A DNA stretch of 64,000 bases from the NCBI GenBank assembly GCA_007753915.1, contig CP036352.1:1798001-1862000 (forward strand). The letters are read 5' to 3'. The notes below the pieces were generated by a model, which was given only the letters and a program-made list of their open reading frames with translations, was not told where the DNA came from and did no database searches. Of the stretch, positions 18,298 through 26,878 are shown one piece after another (the stretch's first letter is position 1; the number at the start of each line of letters is the position of its first letter). Source of the stretch: Phycisphaerae bacterium RAS2. GTDB taxonomy: Bacteria > Planctomycetota > Phycisphaerae > UBA1845 > UTPLA1. The position numbers and the translations under genes were made by a program.

Positions 18298-19439
18298 GCG
18301 AAAACTCACCGCCGCCCATATCGCCTGTCCGCGTGATGATCATCGGCACGCTGCCTCCTCCGGTGGGCGGTGCCGGGGTGTCGCTGCAACATCTGGTGAA
18401 TCTGCTCGGCGAGCGTGGCGATGTCCGCGTGACGATGGTGAACACCTCCGGCGTTCGCGGTCGGCTCGTGACGGCGCCCTTTCGCTTCGCGCGGATCGTC
18501 TGGCGCATGATGTGGGGCGCGCTTAGGGTCGACGTCGTCAGCCTGCAGTCCATGCCAAGTGGCATCCCGTTCATCGGCCCGTTTGCCTGGCTGGCCGCAC
18601 GGCTGGGAGGCCGACCATTCATGATTCGAATGTTCGGCGGCGAGAGTTTCCTCGAAGGGAGCGGGTTTGGAGCCGCGATCGTCCGCTGGATCGTACGCAA
18701 GAGCGATCTTTACCTGGCGCAAACAAAGCAACTTGTAGCCGAGGCACAGGCCGCCGGGCTGCGGCGCGTCGAATGGTATGCGACCAGTCGGCCGATGTCT
18801 GACGCGGCTCCCGCGGCTGACTTACAAAAGCCATGTCGCAAGTTCGTGTTTCTCGGTCACGTCAAACCCCTCAAGGGGATTGAAGAACTCATCGCGGCTG
18901 GTGAGCGCCTGGGAGAGGGTGTTTCAATCGACGTGTACGGTCCGTTGATGGACGGCATGACGGAGGCACGCTTTGCGGGGCTGACGCGTGTGCGGTATCG
19001 CGGCACGATACCCGCCGGGACCGGCGTTCGAGTTTTGCAGGATTATGACGCGATGGTCTTCCCGACCTACTGGCCGGGTGAGGGGTATCCGGGCGTCGTC
19101 ATCGAGGCGTTCGCGGCGGGGCTGCCGGTGATCGCGACGCGCTGGCGGAACATCCCGGAGATTATTGATGAGACGTGCGGCATGTTGATCGAGCCGCGCA
19201 ATGTGGACGCGCTGTTCGACGCATTGCAGAAACTTGTGCAAGACGATGGGCTTTTCCATCGCCTGCGGCACGGCGCGCTGCGGCAACGCGATTTCTTTGA
19301 CTCGCGGCGGTGGGTGGAGAAGTTCGTGGTCTGGTGTCGAGAGCTGGTGAACCCGTCAAGTCGCGCGGGTGAGGCACTCCAATCGACTGACACGCGGGCG
19401 GCCGTGGCTCACGATCGCACATCAGAGAGACGGAACTAG
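18294..19439 (+). CDS. Family 4 glycosyltransferase
   Basis: 381 residues, GT-B. The opening VMIIGTLPPPVGGAGVSLQHL carries the GGAG loop seen in a GT4 subset, followed by VDVVSLQS. The donor half contains FVFLGHVKPLKGIEELI and PTYWPGEGYPGVVIEAFAAGLP with its acidic pair. The start overlaps the upstream stop (ATGA), so it is translationally coupled to the ATT-start amidotransferase. If that gene is poorly initiated, expression of this enzyme could drop too. Substrate unknown. Confidence 0.85.
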   Translation: MSENSPPPISPVRVMIIGTLPPPVGGAGVSLQHLVNLLGERGDVRVTMVNTSGVRGRLVTAPFRFARIVWRMMWGALRVDVVSLQSMPSGIPFIGPFAWLAARLGGRPFMIRMFGGESFLEGSGFGAAIVRWIVRKSDLYLAQTKQLVAEAQAAGLRRVEWYATSRPMSDAAPAADLQKPCRKFVFLGHVKPLKGIEELIAAGERLGEGVSIDVYGPLMDGMTEARFAGLTRVRYRGTIPAGTGVRVLQDYDAMVFPTYWPGEGYPGVVIEAFAAGLPVIATRWRNIPEIIDETCGMLIEPRNVDALFDALQKLVQDDGLFHRLRHGALRQRDFFDSRRWVEKFVVWCRELVNPSSRAGEALQSTDTRAAVAHDRTSERRN

Positions 19440-19440
19440 T

Positions 19441-21384
19441 ATGTGCGGCATTTGCGGATATGTCGGCGATCATCGCCCCGAGCTGTTGGAGCCGATGTGC
19501 TTGGCCATGCGCCATCGAGGACCGGATGACTCCGGCGTGTGGCACGATGCCGCGGCGCGCGTGGGGCTGGGTCATCGTCGGCTTTCGATCATTGACCTAA
19601 GCCCGGCGGGGCATCAGCCGATGTCGACGCCGGATGGTCGAATTCAGATCGTCTTTAACGGCGAGATTTACAATTTTGAGGAGCATCGAGAGCGGCTGAA
19701 GGCGAAGGGACGGACGTTTCGCGGACACAGCGACACCGAAGTGCTGCTCTACCTGTATGAAGAGATGGGTGCGGACTTTCTTCACGCGCTCAACGGTATC
19801 TTTGCGCTGGCGATCTGGGACGCCCGCGATCGGTCGCTGCTGCTGGCGCGCGATCATGCCGGCATCAAACCGCTCTACTACTGGCTCGATGGCGAGCGGT
19901 TGTTTTTCGCATCGGAGATCAAAGCGCTGCTGCGAATTCCGGGCGTGCCGCGCGAGATCAATCTTGACCGTCTGCCGGATTACCTCACGTTTCTGTGGGT
20001 GCCGGGGGAAGAGACGATGCTCAAGTCGGTTCGCAAGCTCGAGCCGGGCCACGCGATGCGATGGCGCGACGGGCGGGTGCAATCGTGGAAATGGTTCACA
20101 CTGACCTACGAGCCGGATGAAGGGCCGAGCGAATCCGAGTGGATCGAGCGTGTGCATGACACCTTCATGGCAGCCACGCGGCGGCAGATGATGTCCGATG
20201 TACCGCTGGGCGCGTTGCTTTCAGGTGGGACGGACTCGACCGCCATCGCGGCGTGCATGAGGCATTCGTTTCCCGACCGCGAAATTCGCTGCTACACGTT
20301 CGAGACACCGCCGGAAGACATGGCCCGCGATCAGTTCGAGGCCGATCACCCGTTCGCCGTGCGCGTGGCGAAGCACCTGAACATCACGCTGCGAAGCTGC
20401 CTGCTCCGGCCGAACGTCATCGAGTTGCTGCCCAAGATGGTCTATCACAACGACGAGCCGGACGCTGACCCGACGGTGTTTCCGTCGTACCTGCTCTCGA
20501 AAATGGCCCGCGACGACGGGACGACGGTGCTGCTGTCCGGCATGGGCGGTGACGAGATGTTCTTCGGCTATCGCAGCCACCAGGCGCTTCGGCGGCTGGA
20601 GCAATTCGGATGGATCCCGCGTTGGCTGCTGGCGCCGGCGCTGGCGTCGGCGTGCGGGGCGGCGTCGGCCGTGATGGGGGCGCAGAGCGCGTTGCCCCGG
20701 CGATTGCGAAAGTTTCGAAAGGCGCTACTGGGTGACGGCGTGGAGCGATTCGAAGCGCTTTCGGACTGGTCGAGCGCGGCGACGCGCGAGCGATTGTTCG
20801 GCCCCGCGCCGGCCACGGCAACTGCGAACGGCGGCGCGGGGCGGGGGCGCTCGGCGATTCTGAAGTATTACAATGAGTTCTCCGGCCGCGGGGAATTGAA
20901 CCGTCGCTCGCACATCCTGATTCAGACCTTCCTCGCGGCGCACAACTTCATGTACACGGATAAATCGAGCATGGCGACATCGGTGGAAGTGCGCGTGCCG
21001 TTCCTCGATGTGGAGTTGATGCGATTGTGCGCGCGCATCCCCGAGCGTCACAAGCTAAAAGGCATGACGACCAAGTACCTTCTCAAGGAGTCCATGGCGC
21101 GATACATCCCGCGCGACATTCTGTATCGCAGCAAGACCGGCTTCGGCCCGCCCCTAAGGAAGTGGATGGCGGAGGACTTCGGAGGCATCACCAACGACTT
21201 GCTGGGCGAGCGTGTCCTACGCCAGCGAGGATTGTTCGACCCGGCTGCCGTCGCAGCCGTCGTTCGTGAGAATGCAGCCAACACAGCCGATCATGCTTAC
21301 TTGTTGTTCGCGCTGCTCACTCTGGAAGTGTGGATGCAGACATTCATTGACCGCCCCGGCGAGGAAGCGACGCTGACTGCGTGA
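19441..21384 (+). CDS. asnB: Asparagine synthase-type amidotransferase, copy 3
   Basis: 647 residues from ATG 19441, the codon before the nucleophilic Cys2 (MCGICGYVG). The same frame is open upstream to 19369, but that would bury the Cys. The glutaminase domain has MRHRGPDD and VFNGEIYNF. The synthetase domain has the PPi loop LSGGTDST (260-267) and LSGMGGDEMFFGY, where Met replaces the more usual Asp of SGDGGDE, a variation that may affect the substrate. It is clearly divergent from the other two copies, so a recent tandem duplication is unlikely. Its TGA overlaps the GTG of the next gene. Confidence 0.9.
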   Translation: MCGICGYVGDHRPELLEPMCLAMRHRGPDDSGVWHDAAARVGLGHRRLSIIDLSPAGHQPMSTPDGRIQIVFNGEIYNFEEHRERLKAKGRTFRGHSDTEVLLYLYEEMGADFLHALNGIFALAIWDARDRSLLLARDHAGIKPLYYWLDGERLFFASEIKALLRIPGVPREINLDRLPDYLTFLWVPGEETMLKSVRKLEPGHAMRWRDGRVQSWKWFTLTYEPDEGPSESEWIERVHDTFMAATRRQMMSDVPLGALLSGGTDSTAIAACMRHSFPDREIRCYTFETPPEDMARDQFEADHPFAVRVAKHLNITLRSCLLRPNVIELLPKMVYHNDEPDADPTVFPSYLLSKMARDDGTTVLLSGMGGDEMFFGYRSHQALRRLEQFGWIPRWLLAPALASACGAASAVMGAQSALPRRLRKFRKALLGDGVERFEALSDWSSAATRERLFGPAPATATANGGAGRGRSAILKYYNEFSGRGELNRRSHILIQTFLAAHNFMYTDKSSMATSVEVRVPFLDVELMRLCARIPERHKLKGMTTKYLLKESMARYIPRDILYRSKTGFGPPLRKWMAEDFGGITNDLLGERVLRQRGLFDPAAVAAVVRENAANTADHAYLLFALLTLEVWMQTFIDRPGEEATLTA

Positions 21385-22481
21385 GCTCCGAATCCCATAT
21401 TGTTAGGCCCGATGCCAGCGCGCCCGCCGTGTCGCTTCGGCTGCGCCATTCCACGACCGGCCGTGCCCTGCGCGTGACGCGGGATGGAACGATGTACCTC
21501 GGTCGCAATTATTCGCTCTATCGTTCGCAAGATGACGGCGCGACCTGGACATTCGTGACCCGGATGCCTTCGACCGGAGTTCGGCGCTGGGCGGGTTGGT
21601 CGCGCATGGCCTCGCGTCTGCTTCGGCATGAAGTTCGCGCCATGAATGTGACGCCGGATGGAACGGTGGTCGCGTCGAATCGCGAGTGCGTGTATTTCGC
21701 TTCGCCGGGCGAGCCGGACATGCGCCGCGCACAGGTGAACACGGGGTCGCAGCCGCTCGCCCCACCGATGACGATGACGGTGGGGCCGGATGGCCGCGTC
21801 ATGTGGGGCGAATACGATTCGACAACCAGACACGGAAAGCCGGTGCGGCTGTTCGTGTCGTCGGACGGCGGGAGAAGCTATGAGGTCGCTCGTGTCTTCG
21901 AGGGCGGAAGCATCCTCCACCTGCACAACATCGTTTGGGACGCGAGCCGCGGGCATTACTGGGTGCTGGCCGGTGATCATGACGACGAGCCCGGAATCGG
22001 GGTGTTGTCCGCGGATCTGAAGTCATTTGATTGGCTCGTCAAAGGGAAACAGTTGTACCGTGCGGTCGAGGTCTTTGACGGAGGTGACCGGCTGATCTAC
22101 GTGATGGATTCCGAGAAGGAGCGTAATTACCTCGTCCATCTCAATAAATCGTCGGGCAAGGCCGAGACCACCGCGGAGTTTGAAGGCAGTTGCATCTACG
22201 CCTGCCGATTCGGCGAGTGGCTGGCGTTTACCACGACCGTGGAGCCGTCGAAGGTCAATCCCGCGCGGCACGCTTCGCTGTATGTCTCGCGTGACGGCGC
22301 GACCTGGTCGCACGTGCTTCGCGCAGAGAAGGACGCGTATCACCCTGTCTATTTCCAATACGGGTCGATCATTCTGCCGCGGGGCGAGAGCGATCGTGAT
22401 ACGCTCTTCTTCAGCGGTCAGGCCGTGCGAGAATGGGACGGCCGCGCCGCGACGGCGACCCTGGAGGCCGGCGGCGCATGA
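21381..22481 (+). CDS. Asp-box (BNR) repeat beta-propeller protein
   Basis: 366 residues. At least three Asp-box-like repeats are visible: SQDDGATWT, SSDGGRSYE and SRDGATWSH. They mark a sialidase-like propeller. The catalytic Arg triad and the Tyr/Glu pair of true sialidases were not identified, and no signal peptide is obvious. It may bind or process the glycan, or be a structural factor. The GTG start overlaps the preceding TGA, and its own TGA overlaps the ATG of the lyase gene, so it is part of the same coupled string. Confidence 0.7.
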   Translation: MSSESHIVRPDASAPAVSLRLRHSTTGRALRVTRDGTMYLGRNYSLYRSQDDGATWTFVTRMPSTGVRRWAGWSRMASRLLRHEVRAMNVTPDGTVVASNRECVYFASPGEPDMRRAQVNTGSQPLAPPMTMTVGPDGRVMWGEYDSTTRHGKPVRLFVSSDGGRSYEVARVFEGGSILHLHNIVWDASRGHYWVLAGDHDDEPGIGVLSADLKSFDWLVKGKQLYRAVEVFDGGDRLIYVMDSEKERNYLVHLNKSSGKAETTAEFEGSCIYACRFGEWLAFTTTVEPSKVNPARHASLYVSRDGATWSHVLRAEKDAYHPVYFQYGSIILPRGESDRDTLFFSGQAVREWDGRAATATLEAGGA

Positions 22482-24520
22482 GTGGAGTGATGCGCAAAGT
22501 CGAAGCGATCCGCCGGATGGGCTGGGGATGGGGGCTGTGGCGCGCGGGATACGAGTTGCGGCGGCGCAGCGGCTGGCTCAAGTGTCAGTTTCCGACGCCG
22601 GAATGGGGTGATGTATCGCTTCGAGCGCTCCTGCGCGACGGCGTTCCGGCGGATGCGGTGGCCTACCGATCGCACCGTGAGCAATCCGCGGCGAAGTTCT
22701 TCTTCGGACTCGGTGCGCTTCCCTCGCGCGAATGCCTTTCGCAAATCGCCGGCGCGGACGGCGTCCGACGCACGGTGCAGGTAGCGAATGATTACTGCGC
22801 CGGAAAGTTTCTCTATTTCAGTCGGCATGTGTTTGATCTGGGGTCACCGGTCGACTGGCGGCGTAATCCATTCCTGAACACGCGACTGGCCAGTGACGCT
22901 CATTGGTGCGATTGGACGGCCTTCTCGCCGCAGCAGGGCGATATCAAGGATGTCTGGGAGCCATCGCGGTTTGGTTGTGCATATTGGCTTGTACGTGCCT
23001 ACGCGATGACGGGAGACGAAAAGTATTCGCTTGCATTCTGGCGGCTCTTTGAATCGTGGTGCGAACAGAATCCGCCGAACCGCGGACCGAACTGGCGGTG
23101 CGGGCAGGAAACGGCCTTTCGCATCATGGCATGGTGTTTTGCGTTGTGGGGATTCTGGAAAAGTTCCGCGACGACGCCGCAGCGTGTGGCTGCAATGGTC
23201 ACTGCGTTGGCGGTCAGCGCCGCGCGAATCGAGCCGAACATCGACTACGCCGTTTCGCAGAAAAACAACCACGCCATCAGTGAGGCGCTGGGGATGTTCA
23301 CGGTCGGCACTCTGTTCCCAGAGCTGCGCGATGCAGACCGATGGCAGCGGGAAGGTCGCCGAATCCTCGAGCGCGAAGTGCTGCGTCAGATCTACGCGGA
23401 CGGCAGCTATGTGCAGCAGTCGATGACCTATCACCGCGTCATGCTTCACGACTGTTTGTGGGCGTGGCGGCTTGCGGAGTTAAACGGAACGCCACTTTCG
23501 TCGGCGGTGCGGGCGCGCATCGGCGCCGCGGCGGAGTTTCTGCTCGAAATGATGGACGAGCCCAGTGGCGACGTGCCGAACTACGGAGCGAACGATGGCG
23601 CTCTGGTGTTGCCCCTTTCGAGCGGTGGGTATCGGGATTTCCGTGACACGATCGGCGCGGCAATGTTCACCACGGCGCGCAAGCGTGTGCTTCCGGCCGG
23701 TCCGTGGGATGAGACGATGGTTTGGTTGTACGGCGTGGACGCCATGGAGGTCGCGCCATCGATCCGGCATCCGTCCGCGATGCGGTTTGATGTCGGCGGG
23801 TATTACACGCTGCGGGCGGACCGAACCTGGGCCATGATCCGTTGCCATCGTTACCTTGACCGACCGGGCCACGTCGACATGCTCCACATGGATCTTTGGC
23901 ATGACGGCGTGAACATCCTGCGCGACAGTGGGACGTACAGGTACTACGCGCCGCGCGAACCGGCGATGGATAAGTATTTCAAGGACATCGCCGCGCACAA
24001 TACTGTGCAGGTCGGCGAAAGGGGCCCGTTGGAATTGGTGTCGCGCTTCATCTGGCTGCCGTGGCCGGGCGGCCGGTGTACACGGCACAGCGCGGACAGC
24101 TTTGTCGGCGAACACGATGCCTATGCGCGGCCGCCGTGGAATGTGCTTCATCGGCGAAGCGTGGACGCGTCCCATCCGCGGCGCTGGATCGTCACCGATG
24201 AGTTGATCGGCAATGGTGCGCAGTTGCTGACAATGCGATGGCATCTGGCGGATGCGCCGTATGCTTTGGAGTCGACCGGTGACGCCTTGACTTTGCGACT
24301 GACCGGCGGAGTTGTTCGAATTGCAGTCAACGGCCCGGACGGGACCCGCCTGCAGGTAATGCGTGGCGTGGAGCGAGAAGGTGAGATCGCCGGGTGGGTA
24401 TCGGAGTATTACGGCGAACGAAAGCCGGCGCCGGTGTTGGAGGCAACCTGCCGCGCGGCGCTTCCGGCCAAGTTCGTGACGACGATTGAATTGCCCGGCG
24501 GCGGGGGAGCAGCCGCGTGA
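22478..24520 (+). CDS. Heparinase II/III family polysaccharide lyase
   Basis: 680 residues from ATG 22478, which overlaps the upstream TGA. The N-terminal half is helical, an alpha/alpha toroid typical of the family (SLAFWRLFESWCEQNPPNRGPNW, and KNNHAISEALGMF with an Asn-His pair near the expected active site). The C-terminal half is a beta-sandwich with GHVDMLHMDLW, DSGTYRYYAP and AAHNTVQVGERG, matching Heparinase_II_C. Members cleave uronate-containing glycans by beta-elimination. Within a biosynthetic operon it may trim or release polymer. No signal peptide is evident, which is odd for an enzyme expected in the periplasm. Confidence 0.85.
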   Translation: MSGVMRKVEAIRRMGWGWGLWRAGYELRRRSGWLKCQFPTPEWGDVSLRALLRDGVPADAVAYRSHREQSAAKFFFGLGALPSRECLSQIAGADGVRRTVQVANDYCAGKFLYFSRHVFDLGSPVDWRRNPFLNTRLASDAHWCDWTAFSPQQGDIKDVWEPSRFGCAYWLVRAYAMTGDEKYSLAFWRLFESWCEQNPPNRGPNWRCGQETAFRIMAWCFALWGFWKSSATTPQRVAAMVTALAVSAARIEPNIDYAVSQKNNHAISEALGMFTVGTLFPELRDADRWQREGRRILEREVLRQIYADGSYVQQSMTYHRVMLHDCLWAWRLAELNGTPLSSAVRARIGAAAEFLLEMMDEPSGDVPNYGANDGALVLPLSSGGYRDFRDTIGAAMFTTARKRVLPAGPWDETMVWLYGVDAMEVAPSIRHPSAMRFDVGGYYTLRADRTWAMIRCHRYLDRPGHVDMLHMDLWHDGVNILRDSGTYRYYAPREPAMDKYFKDIAAHNTVQVGERGPLELVSRFIWLPWPGGRCTRHSADSFVGEHDAYARPPWNVLHRRSVDASHPRRWIVTDELIGNGAQLLTMRWHLADAPYALESTGDALTLRLTGGVVRIAVNGPDGTRLQVMRGVEREGEIAGWVSEYYGERKPAPVLEATCRAALPAKFVTTIELPGGGGAAA

Positions 24521-25734
24521 AGTTAATCTACATACACGAATACTTCGTGACCAATGAGGGCACGAGCGGCACGCGAAGCTATGACGTGAGCCGCCACCTG
24601 GTCGCAATGGGCCACGATGTGACGGTTATCACGGGGCTGCACGATCAGAGCGGCCTGCCTTCGATGTCGCGCTGGCGACTATTTCGCACGCACGAAATCG
24701 ACGGTATCAAAGTCGTCGTGTGCAACGCCTATTACAGCAATAAGCTGCGTGTCGTGGCGCGACTCTGGTGCTGGGCGAAGTTTGCGATGCTGGCGCTTTG
24801 GGTCTGCTTACGAGAAAAGCGGCCGGACCTCATCTTCGCCACGAGCACACCGCTGACGGTCGGCATTCCCGGTCGACTCGGCGCGGCGCTGAAGCGCGTT
24901 CCGTATGTGTTTGAAGTGCGCGACCTGTGGCCCGAGGACTTGCTGGATGCCGGGCGCATCAAACCCGGCCTGCAATATTGGCTTTGGGAGCGGCTGGAGA
25001 AGTTCTGCTACGCCGGGGCGCGGAAGATTCTCCTCGTGTCGCAGGGCTTTCACAATCGCCTGCTGGAGCGAGGCTTTGACCCGGCGCGATTGCAGACCAT
25101 CCTGCTGGGAGCAGATGGAAGTATCTTCGCGGATGCGCAGCCGGATCACGCATTCATGCAACAACAGGGTCTGGGCGACAAGACGATCGCCATTTACACC
25201 GGCGCGCACGGCGATGCGAATGGGTTGTTCCAATTGCTCGACGCAGCGGAGCGGTTAAAGGACCGGCCCGACATTGCCATTGTATTGATGGGCGAGGGGA
25301 AGATGAAAGAGTCGCTGCGCACCGCGGCGCGGGAGCGCGGCCTGGAAAACGTGCACTTAATCGACCCCGTTCCCAAGCATCGCCTGCCCGGCGTGCTGCG
25401 GGCGGCCCACATCGGCTTGATGATCCTCAAGCAGATTACCCGGCCGCGCTGGGTCACGCCGAATAAGATATTCGACTACATGTTCGCGGGCATTCCGAGC
25501 ATTGTGAACTTCGCCGGCACGACGGCGGAGATGATCGAAGCCGACGGTGCAGGCCATGCAGCCAAACCCGGCAACGCCGACGACCTCGCCGCGAAGATTC
25601 GCCATTGGGCCGACCATCCCGCCGAGCGGGAGGCCGTCGGCCGTCGCGCGCGCGAAGTCGCTTTCGCCCGATATGACCGGCGCATGATCGCCCGGCAGCT
25701 CGCGGAGGTCTTCGAGGTCGCGGCGCGCCGTTGA
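24517..25734 (+). CDS. Family 4 glycosyltransferase (WbuB/WcaI-like)
   Basis: 405 residues. The opening IYIHEYFVTNEGTSGTRSYD and the following VFEVRDLWPEDLLDAG are the hallmark of the WbuB-type GT4 enzymes that transfer N-acetylated sugars such as L-FucNAc. The donor site has IYTGAHGDANGLFQLLDAA and VTPNKIFDYMFAGIP. The GTG start at 24517 overlaps the lyase stop (GTGA). The possible sugar specificity is inferred from subfamily resemblance only. Confidence 0.85.
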   Translation: MKLIYIHEYFVTNEGTSGTRSYDVSRHLVAMGHDVTVITGLHDQSGLPSMSRWRLFRTHEIDGIKVVVCNAYYSNKLRVVARLWCWAKFAMLALWVCLREKRPDLIFATSTPLTVGIPGRLGAALKRVPYVFEVRDLWPEDLLDAGRIKPGLQYWLWERLEKFCYAGARKILLVSQGFHNRLLERGFDPARLQTILLGADGSIFADAQPDHAFMQQQGLGDKTIAIYTGAHGDANGLFQLLDAAERLKDRPDIAIVLMGEGKMKESLRTAARERGLENVHLIDPVPKHRLPGVLRAAHIGLMILKQITRPRWVTPNKIFDYMFAGIPSIVNFAGTTAEMIEADGAGHAAKPGNADDLAAKIRHWADHPAEREAVGRRAREVAFARYDRRMIARQLAEVFEVAARR

Positions 25735-25735
25735 T

Positions 25736-26878
25736 GTGCGGTGGTCGCCGTCCGCATTGACGAGTGCAACGCGACGCTTCTCCATCGCTGACCCGATTCC
25801 TTCTACCTTGTCACACCAGTACTGGTCAATTCGACTTGCCGAAGCCGCGGAACTGGAATCGCTGCTCGCGCTCGTGCGCTCGCTGCCCGGCGAGCGCTAT
25901 CAGGGTGCATCAAGCAATTATTGGCAATGGCGATACCTTAACGATGCCGGCTTCGGCGCGGCAGTCGTCGCGGCCGTGCATGACGGGCAATTGATCGGCG
26001 TGCAACCCGTGTCGTTCTTCGACTGGCGATGGGGGGAGGCAAGTCTGACCGGCGCGATGTATACCGGCGTATTAACTCATCCCGACCACCGGCGCAAGGG
26101 AGTCTTTCGCTCTCTGATTGATGCGTCGAATGAGTTGGCGACGCAGCGCGGGGCGCACTTCTGCATGACGCTTCCGAACGATGCTTCGCTGCCGGGATTT
26201 CTCAAATTCGGCGACTGGGTGTATCCCGGCTGCATTCCCACGTGGCTGAAAGTGCTCGACGGCGGCAAACTGCTGGCCGCGAAAATCGGACCGATGGGCC
26301 GGCTCGTAGGCTGGATCCCCAATCTGCTCTTTGCGAAGCAAAGTCGGCCGCGCAACAACGGCGGCGTTATTGAAATCGAGGCGGTTTCGCGCGTTCCGGC
26401 GGACCTCGACGGCATAAGCGACCAATTCGCCCGGCTCGCCGGCGGTTGCATGATTCGCAGGACCGCCGCCTACTGGAACTGGCGACACTCGGGACCGCTT
26501 TCAGCATATCGAACGCTCATCGCAAAAAAAAGCGGCCGGCTCGTCGGTGCGATCTGTACGACCAGTCAGCCGCGCATGGGTGTGGAAGTCGGGTTGATCG
26601 TCGATGTCGTCGCCGAAGAGCCGCACGAATTGCGGTCCCTGATTGCCGCCGCCGAGATCGATTTCACGCGACAGGGATGTGCCGTTACGACGTGCCAGTC
26701 GACAAGCCTCGTCCTGAACGAGGCCCTGCGTGCCGAGGGCTACCGGCTTCCGCCCCGCGCGATCATGCCCAAGCAGTTTCATTTTGTCTATCGACCGACC
26801 GGCGTCCCCGGATGGTCGCGCGAGCCCGCCGCGATGAATGACTGGCACCTGACCTTTGGCGACTCGGACAATGTCTAA
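25736..26878 (+). CDS. GNAT-family N-acetyltransferase
   Basis: About 380 residues, with two GNAT-like lobes. The acetyl-CoA-binding motif is GVLTHPDHRRKGVFRSLIDAS in the first half. The second half has AYWNWRHSG followed by KKSGRLVGAICTT and VDVVAEEPHELRSLI, as seen in duplicated GNAT proteins of polysaccharide clusters. It may acetylate an amino sugar or an amino-acid substituent. The start is uncertain: GTG 25736 sits right after the upstream stop, and a later TTG near 25808 is possible. It overlaps the ATP-grasp gene by 8 nt. Confidence 0.75.
   Translation: MRWSPSALTSATRRFSIADPIPSTLSHQYWSIRLAEAAELESLLALVRSLPGERYQGASSNYWQWRYLNDAGFGAAVVAAVHDGQLIGVQPVSFFDWRWGEASLTGAMYTGVLTHPDHRRKGVFRSLIDASNELATQRGAHFCMTLPNDASLPGFLKFGDWVYPGCIPTWLKVLDGGKLLAAKIGPMGRLVGWIPNLLFAKQSRPRNNGGVIEIEAVSRVPADLDGISDQFARLAGGCMIRRTAAYWNWRHSGPLSAYRTLIAKKSGRLVGAICTTSQPRMGVEVGLIVDVVAEEPHELRSLIAAAEIDFTRQGCAVTTCQSTSLVLNEALRAEGYRLPPRAIMPKQFHFVYRPTGVPGWSREPAAMNDWHLTFGDSDNV

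Noticed and set aside
22433-22477. Upstream extension of the heparinase gene
   Set aside because: The ATG at 22478 overlaps the preceding stop as in neighbouring genes, and the extension would run inside the Asp-box gene.
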